From Microbulbifer taiwanensis (GTDB lineage Bacteria > Pseudomonadota > Gammaproteobacteria > Pseudomonadales > Cellvibrionaceae), in NCBI RefSeq assembly GCF_014904815.1, contig NZ_JACZFR010000014.1:1-64000 (forward strand): a DNA stretch of 64,000 nucleotides, given 5' to 3'. Each line of letters opens with the position of its first letter. Position 1 is the first letter of the stretch. This document shows, in pieces, positions 1 to 12,183 of this stretch. The translations under genes were made by a program, and so were the position numbers. Under the pieces are notes generated by a model, which saw only the letters and a list, made by a program, of their open reading frames with translations, had not been told where the DNA came from and did no database searches.

Positions 1-66
1 CCGTGGCCGCGATCAGTGTCCGGGCCACCCGGAAAGTCCAATCGCGGCCACGGGCCGCTCCTACAA
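1..66. repeat. REP-like palindromic element upstream of atpG (left end cut)
   Basis: Bases 1-13 (CCGTGGCCGCGAT) and 41-53 (ATCGCGGCCACGG) form a perfect 13-base inverted repeat, followed by GGCCGCTCCTACA-like sequence to 66. The right half matches, in reverse complement, 23 of 26 bases of a segment at 14585-14610 inside the E2 acyltransferase gene. The left end of the element is probably beyond the window edge. It lies between the presumed atpA and atpG. Confidence 0.7.
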
Positions 67-98
67 AACATAAGTTCCAGCGAACAAGGTAAATCACT

Positions 99-2400
<2,302 letters not shown>

Positions 2401-2418
2401 GCGACAGAGGCAGACAAT

Positions 2419-2838
2419 ATGGCCATGACAGTACATTGTGACGTTGTCAGCGCCGAGCAGTCTCTCTTCTCCGGACTGGTGGAGATGGTGATAGTGAGCG
2501 GAGTCGAGGGGGAGATTGGTATCTCCTACGGCCACGCACAGCTGCTCACCGCCCTGAAACCCGGTCCGGTGCGCATCATCAAGAAAGGTGGTGAAGAGGA
2601 AGTGCTGTTCGTCAGCGGCGGCTACGCCGAGGTGCAGCCGAGTATGGTGACCATCCTTGCGGATGTCGCCGAGCGTGAAATCGACGAAGACGCAGCGCAG
2701 AAGGCCCGCGAGGAAGCGGCCCACGCCCTGCACAAGGCGCCCTCGGAAATCGACTACGCCCGCATCTCCGCCCAGCTGGCCGAAGCCGAAGCGCGCCTGC
2801 GCACACTGCAGGCAATCCGCAAGGCGGCCGGCAAGTAA
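2419..2838 (+). CDS. atpC: F1F0 ATP synthase epsilon subunit
   Basis: Regulatory subunit of the rotor stalk, 139 residues, a typical size. The N-terminal beta-sandwich (residues 1-85) begins [19 protein letters not shown] and includes the conserved GEIGI and [12 protein letters not shown] segments; the C-terminal part is the inhibitory helical hairpin, rich in Ala, Glu and Arg ([19 protein letters not shown]). It is the last gene of the operon and is followed by a repeat and a clear intrinsic terminator. Confidence 0.97.
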   Translation: MAMTVHCDVVSAEQSLFSGLVEMVIVSGVEGEIGISYGHAQLLTALKPGPVRIIKKGGEEEVLFVSGGYAEVQPSMVTILADVAEREIDEDAAQKAREEAAHALHKAPSEIDYARISAQLAEAEARLRTLQAIRKAAGK

Positions 2839-2853
2839 GTGGTTCTTACATCT

Positions 2854-2877
2854 CTGTAGGAGCCTGCTTGCAGGCGA
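2854..2877. repeat. Short REP-like hairpin (TGTAGGAGCCTGC family)
   Basis: CTGTAGGAGCCTGCTTGCAG begins here. GCCTGCTTGCAGGC folds into a small hairpin. The same core (TGTAGGAGCCTGC.TGCAGGCG) recurs as both arms of the element at 6055-6124. Confidence 0.6.
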
Positions 2878-2880
2878 TCG

Positions 2881-2908
2881 AAAAAGCAGCTTCGGCTGCT
2901 TTTTTTTG
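2881..2908 (+). terminator. Intrinsic terminator of the atp operon
   Basis: AAAAAGCAGC - TTCG - GCTGCTTTTT: a 10-base stem closed by a stable UUCG tetraloop and continued by a T run (2900-2907). It lies 43 bases after the atpC stop. Confidence 0.92.
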
Positions 2909-2990
2909 TTTCCTAATCAATCAATAACCGTCAAATTCATCGAAAAGCGGGCCAGTGATAACCCCAAAGTATCGGAATGAGATTCTACCA

Positions 2991-5183
2991 ATGATGTCCC
3001 CCACTATTAGGTCCGCAGTTTTTTCAATGGCAGCTTTGCTTTTGTCTGCCTGTGGAGGATCAAGTTCCTCCGGCGACAACACAAACACTGAGCCGGTGAT
3101 GGACACAGAATTGCCAACTGCAAGTATTTTATTTCCTCGACAGCAGGGATTGTGGAGCGACCGGGATACACTGCTTGTGCGTGGCACCGCGAGCGACAAT
3201 CAGGGAGTCGCCAGTGTTGTTGTAAATGGAATTGAAGCCACTTCCGATAATGGCTTTGCAACTTGGCTTGCGGAGATTCCTGTCAGTTACGGAGTATTGA
3301 CCGAAATTCATGTCACGGTTGTCGACGTGAATGGAAACGCAAATGAGGGGGCTGCAGCCAGCACTGTCAACAGCTATGCGCAGAATGAAAGCTACAAATT
3401 TTGCGGCCCACTGGCCTTCGATCCCTCGCGAAATTCAATCTACGTATTTAACCCCCTTACAGAACTGAACCTGAATGAAAATACCGAAGCTCGCCTGGAA
3501 TCCGAGCTGGAAGAGGTTACTGGTGCGCTATTCGATACTAGAAGTGGACAGTTTCTTGTTATCGAAAAGGACAACCTATTATCTCTGGACAAGCAATTCA
3601 ACTCGGTTAAGGTTATTTCTTCTGCAGAGGATTCAGACGTATCATTTCGAGGATACTCTCAAATCGCGATAGATGAAGCTACAGGATCTATCTACGTCCT
3701 TGATGACGATCACTCAAATCTAATAAAGGTAAACCCGGAAAATGGTGAAAGGAATATTATAGACAGTTGGAAGTCGGAGGGTGACTTGTCACTTGGACAG
3801 CATCGCCCCGGGTTTGTTATAGATAGTGGAAGGTTTTTTGCAATAATAAGTGATGCGTTAATTGAGCTGAACCCACTAGATTGGTCTGGCACTGAACTAT
3901 CGGGAAAAAACGTTGGTGAGGGGCCAAGCCTAAGGTGGCTTTCTGGACTTTCCATAGATATGGTTAACGGAAAAGCGTATGTAGGAAACTCCTATAACGA
4001 ATTAATCGAGATTGACCTGAACACGGGAGATCGCACTCTCGTTTCAGCGGCGAATGAAGAAGACCCGCTCAACCTTTCTTTTAGATATTTGCGGAACGGA
4101 TTCATTGATATAGGCGAATCCATAGCAATTAACTCCTGTTGGAGCGGGCAGACTTTTTCTATCGAGAAAAGTAGCGGTTCCAGGTTTTCAATATCAAGGC
4201 CCACTCGTGGAACTGGAACCTATTTCAATAGTGCCGAACAGCTAAAATTTGATGGTTTCAATAAGAGACTTTTAGTCTTAAATGAAGTTACTGCAGATCC
4301 GTGGAGTTACCCGCAATTCGATACGGCGGTTCAGCAGGTTTTGTCTGTCTCCCCTGAAAACGGGGATCGCAGTATTGTAACCGGGCCCAATACCGGGGAA
4401 GGGGATATCAATGCCTGGTTTGTGGATATTGCTGTTGATAGCCGTAATGGAAATATTTATGCAACAGACATGAGATCCAAATCTATTATTCAAATTGATC
4501 CGGTATCTGGTAATCGGCGAGTTCTATCCTCCGCAGAAAAAGGTTCTGGGCCAGGCGGTGCGGATCTTGGTCGTGCTGGGTTGACTGTTGATGAGTCGCG
4601 CAACCGCCTTTTGTTGGCTGGTGGAGTATCTGGAGAACCTGAATCATTAATCTCTGTGGATTTGGATACCGGAGATCGTTCTACCCTTGTTACTTATGGA
4701 GGGGCGGATACTGTCAAGTGGGTATCTTCATCTTATATTGAAGTGGATGACCTTTCAGTCTACGCCTATTTGGTAAATTACGAGGGAGTTATACTATCGG
4801 TTGATCTCGAGACCGGTCTCAGGCGGATTGTATCCGGAGATGGTGTCGGTGCTGGCCCAGATTTCCGGGAGATTAGCAATGTAGCTGTTGACCGAAAAAA
4901 CAATCGCCTGCTCGTCGAGCACTATAAAGAGCGAGATCGTGAAAACCCGGAATATGACGGCCTACTTTACGAAGACCTGCCGATTGAAATGGAGTTGCTT
5001 TCAATCGATTTGGAAACGGGAGATAGGAAATCACTTCTCAGCTTTACGCAGAGAAAGAATGAAAGAATGATAATGACCCCGGCAGTCGACCCACAGAGTG
5101 GAGAAATATACCTGAGTTTGCCCAATCTCAGCATTTCTGTATTCGATGAAAAGACGGGTCAATACTTAACCGTTTCTCAGTGA
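2991..5183 (+). CDS. Ig-like and beta-propeller repeat lipoprotein
   Basis: Predicted lipoprotein of 730 residues. From the ATG at 2991 (GGAATGAG lies about 10 bases upstream) the N-terminus has a hydrophobic stretch and lipobox LLSAC with Cys21, then a Gly/Ser linker (GGSSSSGDN). Residues about 45-125 look like one Ig-like domain (PTASILFPRQQG...GTASDNQGVASVVVNG). The rest is made of recurring D-x-x-T/N-G-D/E-R units (for example NGERNII, TGDRTLVS, NGDRSIVT, SGNRRVLS, TGDRSTLV, TGLRRIVS, TGDRKSLL), the pattern of a beta-propeller of NHL/SMP-30 type. The codons are markedly AT-richer than in all neighbours, suggesting recent acquisition. It is a single gene after the atp terminator. The ligand or enzymatic role is unknown; the alternative GTG start at 2955 lacks a ribosome site. 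Confidence 0.85.
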   Translation: MMSPTIRSAVFSMAALLLSACGGSSSSGDNTNTEPVMDTELPTASILFPRQQGLWSDRDTLLVRGTASDNQGVASVVVNGIEATSDNGFATWLAEIPVSYGVLTEIHVTVVDVNGNANEGAAASTVNSYAQNESYKFCGPLAFDPSRNSIYVFNPLTELNLNENTEARLESELEEVTGALFDTRSGQFLVIEKDNLLSLDKQFNSVKVISSAEDSDVSFRGYSQIAIDEATGSIYVLDDDHSNLIKVNPENGERNIIDSWKSEGDLSLGQHRPGFVIDSGRFFAIISDALIELNPLDWSGTELSGKNVGEGPSLRWLSGLSIDMVNGKAYVGNSYNELIEIDLNTGDRTLVSAANEEDPLNLSFRYLRNGFIDIGESIAINSCWSGQTFSIEKSSGSRFSISRPTRGTGTYFNSAEQLKFDGFNKRLLVLNEVTADPWSYPQFDTAVQQVLSVSPENGDRSIVTGPNTGEGDINAWFVDIAVDSRNGNIYATDMRSKSIIQIDPVSGNRRVLSSAEKGSGPGGADLGRAGLTVDESRNRLLLAGGVSGEPESLISVDLDTGDRSTLVTYGGADTVKWVSSSYIEVDDLSVYAYLVNYEGVILSVDLETGLRRIVSGDGVGAGPDFREISNVAVDRKNNRLLVEHYKERDRENPEYDGLLYEDLPIEMELLSIDLETGDRKSLLSFTQRKNERMIMTPAVDPQSGEIYLSLPNLSISVFDEKTGQYLTVSQ

Positions 5184-5402
5184 TAAAGGAGCCATCCCGG
5201 TCGGACCTCGAGAGCCTCTGTCTCAACCAGTCCAACGGAATTTATCGCGGGAGCTCTCTGCGTCCGTGGAAAAAGCAGTGAAGATTGCAATGTTTCAACC
5301 GCGAAACGGCTCAATCTGTCCTGTTGGCACAAAAAGCCCTCGCACAGATTTCCACTGAGTGCCTAAACTGATGCGCCTTAACAAACCTTCAGGGAGAGAG
5401 CG

Positions 5403-6035
5403 ATGAGCGTGGATCTGATTTTCTACACCAACCCCCAGTCCCGCGGCCGCATAGTGCGCTGGATGCTCGAGGAAGTGGGTGTCCCCTATAAGACGGAGGT
5501 GCTGGAATACGGCACCACGATGAAAGCCCCCGAGTACCTGGCCATCAACCCGATGGGCAAGGTGCCGGCGATAGTGCACGGCGGTAGGGTGATCACCGAG
5601 GGTGCGGCCATCTGCGCCTACCTGGCCGACGTGTTTCCCGAGGCCGGGCTCTCCCCGAAAACTGCAGAAGAGAAGGCGAATTACTATCGCTGGCTCTTCT
5701 TTGCTGCCGGGCCGCTGGAGTCGGCGCTGAGCAACAAGGCGGTATTCAAGGAGAAGCCGGAAGCAGATAAGGAGATGACGCTGGGCTACGGCAACTACCG
5801 GAATACCCTGGATGCCCTGTCCATCGCGGTAAAGGCCAATCCTTATATCGCCGGCGACCGCTTCACCGCCGCCGATGTCTACGTCGGCTCCCATATTGGC
5901 TGGGGCATGCAGTTCGGCACTCTGGAAAAGCGCGATGAGTTTGTCGATTACTTCGCGCGCCTGCAGGATCGCGCGGCCTGTGTGCGCGCTGCCGAGCTGG
6001 ACGACGCGCTGGTGAAGGAGACCAGCGAGGCTTGA
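5403..6035 (+). CDS. Glutathione S-transferase family protein
   Basis: Soluble cytoplasmic GST, 210 residues. The N-terminal thioredoxin-like half starts FYTNPQSRGRIVRWMLEEVGVPY (shown here as FYTNPQSRGRIV; residues 6-17), with Ser11/Arg12 in the usual catalytic position and the cis-Pro segment MGKVPAIV followed by TEGAAICAYLA, which contacts glutathione. The C-terminal half is all-helical with the conserved ADVYVGSHI motif. The start is supported by AGGGAGAG just upstream. It is a single gene, convergent with the amidohydrolase at 6207. The substrate cannot be told from sequence. Confidence 0.9.
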   Translation: MSVDLIFYTNPQSRGRIVRWMLEEVGVPYKTEVLEYGTTMKAPEYLAINPMGKVPAIVHGGRVITEGAAICAYLADVFPEAGLSPKTAEEKANYYRWLFFAAGPLESALSNKAVFKEKPEADKEMTLGYGNYRNTLDALSIAVKANPYIAGDRFTAADVYVGSHIGWGMQFGTLEKRDEFVDYFARLQDRAACVRAAELDDALVKETSEA

Positions 6036-6054
6036 GCCGATAGGTACAGTCCCC

Positions 6055-6124
6055 CTGTAGGAGCCTGCCTGCAGGCGGAAAGGAATGGAGTTCCAGAGCC
6101 ATTCGCCTGCAGGCAGGGTCCTAC
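6055..6124. repeat. Paired REP-like elements in inverted orientation
   Basis: Left arm 6055-6077 (CTGTAGGAGCCTGCCTGCAG then GCG) and right arm 6104-6124 (CGCCTGCAGGCAGGGTCCTA then C) are near-perfect reverse complements, separated by 26 bases. Each arm also contains its own GCCTGCCTGCAGGC palindrome. The core is shared with 2854-2877. Confidence 0.75.
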
Positions 6125-6150
6125 GGTTCAGGGGTAGGAAAGCAAAAAAT

Positions 6151-6186
6151 AAAAAGGCCGGCAGGTATTCTCTGCCGGCCTTTTTG
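6151..6186. terminator. Bidirectional intrinsic terminator
   Basis: AAAAAGGCCGGCAG and CTGCCGGCCTTTTT form a 14-base perfect stem with a 7-base loop (6165-6171). A and T runs at the ends let it serve both the GST gene (+) and the convergent amidohydrolase gene (-). Confidence 0.9.
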
Positions 6187-6206
6187 TTTCTTGGTGAATT
6201 ACGGCA

Positions 6207-9200
6207 TCAGTGCACCCAGTGGTGCCGCTCCATCTTTTGCTGAATCGCCTCGGCGGTCGGTGCCGGCATGGCACTGATCGGCAGGCGCTCGTGGAAGAAG
6301 GCCAGGCGGTCCTCGGCGTCCAGTTCGTTCATCGTCTCCGCCTCAAAGACGCGACCGTTGATCACCGTGTAGCTGACGTTTTCCGACAGACGCAGATTCT
6401 CCAACGGATTGCCGTCGACGACGATCAGGTCCGCCAGCTTGCCGGCCTCGATACTGCCGATATCCCCGTCCATACCCAGGTAGCGGGCGCCGTCGATGGT
6501 ACCGGCGCGGAAGGCCTCCCAGGGGGTAAAGCCGCCCTGCTCCATCATCCACAGCTCCCAGTGGGCGCCGAGGCCCTCGCGCTGACCGTGGGCGCCGATA
6601 TGCACGGTGACGCCCTTGTCGCGCAGCTGCTTGGCATGCCTGGCCACATTGACGTGGTTGTAGTGGGAGTCCGGCGCCGTCGGGCGGCGGATGGAGCGCG
6701 GATTGACGATAAAGTCCGGCGTATAGCGGGTCAGGCGCTGGTTCTTCCACACCTCGGTGCGGTCGTACCAGTACTCCTCACCCCAGAGACCGCCGTAGGC
6801 GACGACGAAGGTGGGTGTGTAGCCGACCTTGGTCTGGCTCCACAGCTGCTCCACGTCCGAGTAGACGTTGGCGATCGGCAGCGAGTGCTCCACGCCGGTG
6901 TGGCCGTCCACGATCATGTTCATATTGTGCTGGTACTTGCCGCCGCCCTCGGGCACCACCATGATGCCCTGCTCGCGCGCGGCCTGCAGTACCTGCTGGC
7001 GCTGCTCCCTTCTCGGCTGGTTGTAGCTCTTCACGGAGATGGCACCCATTTCCTTCAGGCGCCCCAGGTGGAACTGCGCATCCTCCAGCGAGTTGATCTT
7101 GGCCTTGTAGCCGGGCCCCTTGGCGCCGTAGAGGATGGTGCCGGTGGAGAAGATGCGCGGCCCGGTGATGATGCCGGCCTTCTGCATCTCGGCGGCGGAG
7201 AAGATCTCGCTGCTGTCGTTGGACGGGTCGTGAATGGTGGTGACACCGAAGGCCAGGCTGGAGAAGAGGTTCCAGTTCTGCTGCGGGATTATCTCCTCGC
7301 GGCCCTGGGCGCCGTGGGCGTGGGCGTCGATCAGGCCCGGCAGCACCGTCTTGCCGCTGACATCAATGCGCTTGGCGCCGACCGGGATCTGTACCTGGTC
7401 GGCCGGGCCCACCGCGACTATGCGGTTGCCGCGGAAGACCACTGTGCCCCCCTCGATCACTTCCTGCGACTGCTCGGCATCGCGCATGGTAACCACCCTG
7501 CCGCCGGTCAGCGCGATCAGCTGGCCGTGGTTCTGGAAGCCTTGGCTGAAGCTGAGGTCGATTCCCGCGGCCACCGGCTCCGGAAGCTCGTCCGGCGCGC
7601 CGGCGACAAAGGCGAAGGCGTCTTTCAGTTGCCGCTCGTAGAGCTTGGGCCCGTGGGCCCAGCCCAGGGTGGCGCTGTCGGCGGACCAGTGCAGGTTCTC
7701 ACCGGCGCGCGCGGAAACCTGGGTCACCGCCACTGCTTTTGAATCCGGACCTATGACCTCGGACTTGCCGGTGTGCATAAAGGGTGCCGCATAGGCCTTG
7801 AAGTCCTGGGTAAAGGCGAACCAGCGGCCGTCCGGCGACAGGCGGAAGGAAGTGATCTCGGTTCCGTGCAGATGCTCGCGCTCGTCCTTACCCTCGGCGT
7901 CGACGCTCTTCAGCACCCGCTTGCCGCCGCTCTCGTGCACGAACTCGGAGAAGTAGATGCGTCCGTCGTCGGCGCCGAAGTGCGGCTCGTAACCCGACTT
8001 GACGATGCGGCGCTGCCAGTCGCCATCGGCGTCCGCCAGGTAGATACCCGGCTCCAGGGAATACTCCGGGCTCAGCAGGTAACCGCCGGTAAAGCGGCGG
8101 AAGGCCACGGTATCGCCGCTGGGGGAGAAGGTCGGCTCCACATACAGCCCCGGCTGGCGTGTGATGTTTTCGCCGCGGCCGTTGCGGGCCGAGACCACGC
8201 GCACATGGCCGAGTTTCTCGTCGTCCCAGGTCACGTAGGTGATCTGGCGGCCGTCGCGGGACCAGCTGGGGTAGAACTCGAAGTGGTCATCCTGGCGCGT
8301 AAGGCGGCGGCGCTCGCCGCTGTCCACATCCTGGATATAGATCTTGCCCAGGGCCTGGAAGGCGATCTGCTCGCCGTCCGGGGACTTCTGCGCCCAGCGG
8401 ATCATCTTCACGTCGAAGGCCTCCGGCGCCACTTCCACCGGGAAGCGCACCGCCTCGGCCACCTGCTTGTCGACTCTGATATGTGCGGTAATCTGCTCGA
8501 TATTGCTGCCATCGGCAGCGATTCGCAGGAATTTGCCGCCGGTCCAGACGACCAGGGATTTGCCGTCCGGCATCCAGTCGTACTGCACATAGTTGCCGTG
8601 AGAGCCGAAAATCTCCTGCAGGTCGCGCTCGAGGCCGGCGTAGACCGGCCTCTCCAGGCCGGTCTCCAGGTCTTTCAGGAACAGTGATGTCCTGTCGTTC
8701 TGGCGGCGGATAAAGGCCAGTTGCCTGCCATCCGGGGATGGCACCGGTGCCACGGCGCCGCCGGGACCCGAGACGAAGGTCTCCTCCTTGCCGTCCTGAA
8801 GGTCGTAGCGGTTGATGGCGAAGATCTGCTGGGTGGAGTTCTTGTTGTACTCGAACACGGTACCCGGGGTGGTATCGATGGAATAGTAGACATAGCGACC
8901 GTCGGTGGAGAAGGCCGGATCGGCAATATTCTTCTGCGCGATTTCACCGCCGATACGCGCCTTTAACTGGCGCCCCTCGCCGCCGCCGTGGTGGTACATC
9001 CAGATTTCGCCGGCGGGGATGCTGCGTCCGGACATAAAGCCCTTGCGCGCGACCAGGTGCTGGCCGTCGGGACTCCAGTTGGGCGAGTGCAGCAGGTTTT
9101 CTTTTTCGTGGGTAAGCTGGCGCAGGTTTTCGCCGTTGCGGTCCATGACCCATATATTGTCGGCGCCGTCGCGGTCGCTGATAAAGACGATGGACTGGCC

Positions 9201-9551
9201 GTCGGGGCTGAAGCGCGGTTGCATATTCCAGGCGATCTCACTGGTGAGTGCCCTCGCCTCGCCGCCTGCGACCGGCACCGTGTAGATATCACCGAGCATG
9301 TCGAACAGGATGGTCTTGCCGTCCGGGCTGATATCCAGGTTGCTCCAGGTGGTCTCGCGGGTATCCAGGCGGATCGGCTTGAATTCGTAGGGCGGCTGGT
9401 TCACGTCCCAGGCCTGCGCCTGTTTTTCGCCCTCTTTCTCGCCGGCCTGTGCCGCGCCGGTTTCGGCCATGGCGCCCATTGGCAGGGCCAGCGCCAGGGC
9501 GGTCATCCCCAGCAGCCGGCGGTGGAATCTTTTCTGCTTGATTGTCGTCAT
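6207..9551 (-). CDS. Secreted PD40 beta-propeller - amidohydrolase fusion protein
   Basis: A 1114-residue exported protein. A signal peptide (MTTIKQKRFHRRLLGMTALA, then LALPMGAMA) is followed by a Gln/Glu linker and about 580 residues of TolB/tricorn-like WD40 (PD40) repeats, seen as recurring SPDG-x-x-hydrophobic-x-F units (ISPDGKTILF, FSPDGQSIVF, WSPDGQHLV, PSPDGRQLAF, SPDGEQIAF, LSPDGRWFAF). The C-terminal part, from about residue 690, is an amidohydrolase of the imidazolonepropionase/prolidase-like type: metal motif DAHAHG (about 742), EHSLP (about 887), HIGAHGQREG (about 983) and the usual end DIGSIEAGKLADLIVVDGNP. It probably hydrolyses a peptide or cyclic amide in the periplasm. Fusions of this architecture occur in marine gammaproteobacteria; the substrate is unknown. 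ATG at 9551 follows GGGGGAAG. Confidence 0.9.
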   Translation of the reverse strand: MTTIKQKRFHRRLLGMTALALALPMGAMAETGAAQAGEKEGEKQAQAWDVNQPPYEFKPIRLDTRETTWSNLDISPDGKTILFDMLGDIYTVPVAGGEARALTSEIAWNMQPRFSPDGQSIVFISDRDGADNIWVMDRNGENLRQLTHEKENLLHSPNWSPDGQHLVARKGFMSGRSIPAGEIWMYHHGGGEGRQLKARIGGEIAQKNIADPAFSTDGRYVYYSIDTTPGTVFEYNKNSTQQIFAINRYDLQDGKEETFVSGPGGAVAPVPSPDGRQLAFIRRQNDRTSLFLKDLETGLERPVYAGLERDLQEIFGSHGNYVQYDWMPDGKSLVVWTGGKFLRIAADGSNIEQITAHIRVDKQVAEAVRFPVEVAPEAFDVKMIRWAQKSPDGEQIAFQALGKIYIQDVDSGERRRLTRQDDHFEFYPSWSRDGRQITYVTWDDEKLGHVRVVSARNGRGENITRQPGLYVEPTFSPSGDTVAFRRFTGGYLLSPEYSLEPGIYLADADGDWQRRIVKSGYEPHFGADDGRIYFSEFVHESGGKRVLKSVDAEGKDEREHLHGTEITSFRLSPDGRWFAFTQDFKAYAAPFMHTGKSEVIGPDSKAVAVTQVSARAGENLHWSADSATLGWAHGPKLYERQLKDAFAFVAGAPDELPEPVAAGIDLSFSQGFQNHGQLIALTGGRVVTMRDAEQSQEVIEGGTVVFRGNRIVAVGPADQVQIPVGAKRIDVSGKTVLPGLIDAHAHGAQGREEIIPQQNWNLFSSLAFGVTTIHDPSNDSSEIFSAAEMQKAGIITGPRIFSTGTILYGAKGPGYKAKINSLEDAQFHLGRLKEMGAISVKSYNQPRREQRQQVLQAAREQGIMVVPEGGGKYQHNMNMIVDGHTGVEHSLPIANVYSDVEQLWSQTKVGYTPTFVVAYGGLWGEEYWYDRTEVWKNQRLTRYTPDFIVNPRSIRRPTAPDSHYNHVNVARHAKQLRDKGVTVHIGAHGQREGLGAHWELWMMEQGGFTPWEAFRAGTIDGARYLGMDGDIGSIEAGKLADLIVVDGNPLENLRLSENVSYTVINGRVFEAETMNELDAEDRLAFFHERLPISAMPAPTAEAIQQKMERHHWVH

Positions 9552-9720
9552 TGATGCTTCCCCCCGCCGCGCCTTTTGAGCTGGCGGTTGTTATTGCTGT
9601 ATTTGTCTGTCAGCGGATGCAATGGAATGTTTTGCGCGCAATAAACTATCCGGATTGGCGGTCGGCGGCAAATACATTGCGACAGCCTTCACGGATTCGG
9701 GACGACCCGAGGTCGGCGTG

Positions 9721-10611
9721 TCAGATGTAGGCCTCGTCCGTGGTGAAAACTACGTCAAATTCCTGTTCGGAGACGAAATCGGCCATGCGCTCGGTCAGCT
9801 GTTCGCGCCAGGCGTCCGCCTGCTCCACAGAGGCATTGCACTGGTCTTCCCGCAGCAGAATGCGCGCGTGCAGGTAGAGGGAGCGACCTGTCTTGGTCAT
9901 ACTCAGCGACCAGCGCCGCCCGGGAATGTCCTCCATGGCGGCGGCGAAGGCGCTGCGGATCTGCCGCTGCAGCGCAGATGACGGCGCGGCCAGCAGTACT
10001 TCCATCAGGTTGCGGTAGAGGATGCGCACCGGTACCGGCAGCATCACCGCCACCATGCCGATGACCATCCAGCTGTCCACAAAGGGCAGCCAGCCACCGA
10101 GCAGGTCGCCGAACTGCCACACGAAGGCGAAGGCGCAGAGCACCACGCCGCTCAGTATTCCGTCCATCATCCAGGCGAAGGCGTCCACCTCGAGCAGTGA
10201 GGAGCCGGTGCGCCGCGCAATGTGGCGCAGCACCAGGTGCACCGCGAGGCAGCCGATACTGGCCACGGCCGCATAGAAGGTGGCGATTCCCGCCTCGAGG
10301 GTGCGGCCGCCCTGGTAGAGCGCCGCCACCGCCGAGGACAGCGCCATCAGCATCACACCGAGAATCACCATGCTCTGCAACACATTGAAGGCAGGTTCGA
10401 AGCTGGCGTAGCCGAACGGAAAGCGCCGGTCGGCGCCGCGCCGTATCAGGCGCGACACGCTCAGCATCACCAGTGACATGACAAAGTTGACCAGGGAGAA
10501 GACGCCGTCGAGAAAGATGGCCTCGGAGCCGGTCCAGTGGGCAAAGCCGAAACCCAGCGCAGCCATGGCCAGGCAGCCGACAATCGACAGCCACAGACCT
10601 TTTGTTTCCAT
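9721..10611 (-). CDS. Cation diffusion facilitator (CDF) family transporter
   Basis: Inner-membrane divalent metal/proton antiporter, 296 residues. Six hydrophobic segments lie in residues 1-210. TM2 carries the CDF signature [13 protein letters not shown] with the metal-site Asp, and TM5 carries [12 protein letters not shown] with the second acidic pair. The loop after TM2 ([17 protein letters not shown]) is the family FPFGY motif. The C-terminal cytoplasmic domain (about 210-296) is present. Zn, Fe or Mn export cannot be distinguished here. It is divergent from glmU across 143 bases. Confidence 0.92.
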   Translation of the reverse strand: METKGLWLSIVGCLAMAALGFGFAHWTGSEAIFLDGVFSLVNFVMSLVMLSVSRLIRRGADRRFPFGYASFEPAFNVLQSMVILGVMLMALSSAVAALYQGGRTLEAGIATFYAAVASIGCLAVHLVLRHIARRTGSSLLEVDAFAWMMDGILSGVVLCAFAFVWQFGDLLGGWLPFVDSWMVIGMVAVMLPVPVRILYRNLMEVLLAAPSSALQRQIRSAFAAAMEDIPGRRWSLSMTKTGRSLYLHARILLREDQCNASVEQADAWREQLTERMADFVSEQEFDVVFTTDEAYI

Positions 10612-10754
10612 TGCCTACGTCTCCCTTCAGCGTCAGTTGGCGGCAGCCTGATTTTAGCCCGGGCGTCATTCCCCGCGCCAACTTGAGGTCTTCGTGCTTA
10701 GTCGCCACAATTCGCAGCCATTCTTGTATCTACAGCGCCGAAAGAAGAGTTTCC

Positions 10755-12116
10755 ATGAGCATTGATATCGTTATCCTCGCCGCCGGCAAAGGCACCCGCA
10801 TGCGCTCCGACCTGCCCAAGGTGCTGCACCCGATCGGCGGCGTGCCCATGCTGGGGCGGGTCATAGACGCCGCCAAGCAGTTGGGGGAAGTGGAGATCAC
10901 CGTGGTGATCGGCCATGGCGCCGAGCTGGTGCGCGAGCGCTTCGCCGACAGTGGGGTGAAGTTTGTCGAGCAGACGGAGCAGCTGGGCACCGGCCACGCG
11001 GTGGCTCAGGCGATCCCGAATTTCCGCAGGGGCTCGACCGCGCTGGTGCTCTACGGCGATGTGCCGCTGGTCAAGAGCGGTACCCTGCAGTCCCTGCTGT
11101 CGGCTTCCGACAGGGGGCCGGCGCTGCTGTCGGTAGAGATGGCCAACCCGGCCGGCTACGGCCGCATAGTGCGCGACGAAGCCGGCCGCGTACTGGCTAT
11201 CGTGGAGGAGAAGGACGCCGATGCGGACACCCTCGCCATCCGCGAAGTGAACACTGGCATACTCGCGGCCCCTTCGGACCTGCTGTCCCGCTGGCTGCCG
11301 GAGCTGTCCAACGACAATGCCCAGGGCGAGTACTACCTGACCGACGTGATAGCGCGCTCGGTCGGCGAGGAGACGCCGGTGACCGGCGTCATCGCCGGCG
11401 ATCCGATCGAGGTGGCCGGCGTCAACAGCCGCGCCCAGCAGGCGCAATTGGAGCGCGCCCTGCAGCATGGGCGCGCACTGGCGCTGATGAACGCCGGTGT
11501 GACCCTGCTGGATCCGACGCGTATCGACGTGCGCGGCAGCCTCGAGTGCGATACCGACGTGTCCATCGATATCAACTGCATCTTCGAGGGCGAGGTGGTA
11601 CTGGGCAAGGGCGTGCAGATAGGTCCCAACTGCCTGCTGAAAGACTGCCGCCTGGCCGACGGCACCATCGTCGAGGCCAGCTCGATCATCGAGGATGCTG
11701 AGGTGGGCGAGGCCTGCACCATAGGTCCCTTCGCGCGCCTGCGCCCCGGCACCCGGCTGGCGCAAGGCGCCAAGGTGGGCAACTTCGTCGAGACCAAGAA
11801 GGCGCAGATAGGCCGCGGCAGCAAGGTCAATCACCTGTCCTACGTCGGCGATGCCATCGTCGGAGACGGCGTCAATATCGGCGCCGGTACCATTACCTGC
11901 AACTACGACGGCGTGAACAAATCGATCACCGAGATTGGCGACGGCGCCTTTATCGGTTCCAACACCGCGCTGGTGGCGCCGGTGAGCGTCGGCGCCGGCG
12001 CCACCATCGGCGCCGGTTCCACCATTACCCGCGAAGTGGGTACTGACGAACTGGCGGTGGCCCGCGGCAAGCAGCGCAATATCTCCGGCTGGCAGAGACC
12101 CACCAAGAAGTCCTGA
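10755..12116 (+). CDS. glmU: Bifunctional UDP-N-acetylglucosamine pyrophosphorylase / glucosamine-1-P acetyltransferase
   Basis: Makes UDP-GlcNAc for peptidoglycan and LPS in two steps: acetylation of GlcN-1-P by the C-terminal half, then uridylylation by the N-terminal half. It has 453 residues. The N-terminal nucleotide-binding signature is [20 protein letters not shown] (residues 7-26). The C-terminal half is a left-handed beta helix of hexapeptides containing [17 protein letters not shown] and [14 protein letters not shown]. The ATG at 10755 is preceded by AAAGAAGAG; the upstream open frame is non-coding. In pseudomonads glmU follows atpC directly; here a 7.9-kb block separates them. Confidence 0.98.
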   Translation: MSIDIVILAAGKGTRMRSDLPKVLHPIGGVPMLGRVIDAAKQLGEVEITVVIGHGAELVRERFADSGVKFVEQTEQLGTGHAVAQAIPNFRRGSTALVLYGDVPLVKSGTLQSLLSASDRGPALLSVEMANPAGYGRIVRDEAGRVLAIVEEKDADADTLAIREVNTGILAAPSDLLSRWLPELSNDNAQGEYYLTDVIARSVGEETPVTGVIAGDPIEVAGVNSRAQQAQLERALQHGRALALMNAGVTLLDPTRIDVRGSLECDTDVSIDINCIFEGEVVLGKGVQIGPNCLLKDCRLADGTIVEASSIIEDAEVGEACTIGPFARLRPGTRLAQGAKVGNFVETKKAQIGRGSKVNHLSYVGDAIVGDGVNIGAGTITCNYDGVNKSITEIGDGAFIGSNTALVAPVSVGAGATIGAGSTITREVGTDELAVARGKQRNISGWQRPTKKS

Positions 12117-12183
12117 TTACGGAACCGGCGGCGCCGCAGTCTCCGGCTTGCCCCGGCAGGCTGAAATCCGGCGCCCATCCCCT

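Noticed and set aside
6210-7742. 510-codon plus-strand frame opposite the amidohydrolase
   Set aside because: Reverse frame of a gene with signal peptide and catalytic motifs; composition (Gly, His, Val, Gln, Leu) is that of a shadow.
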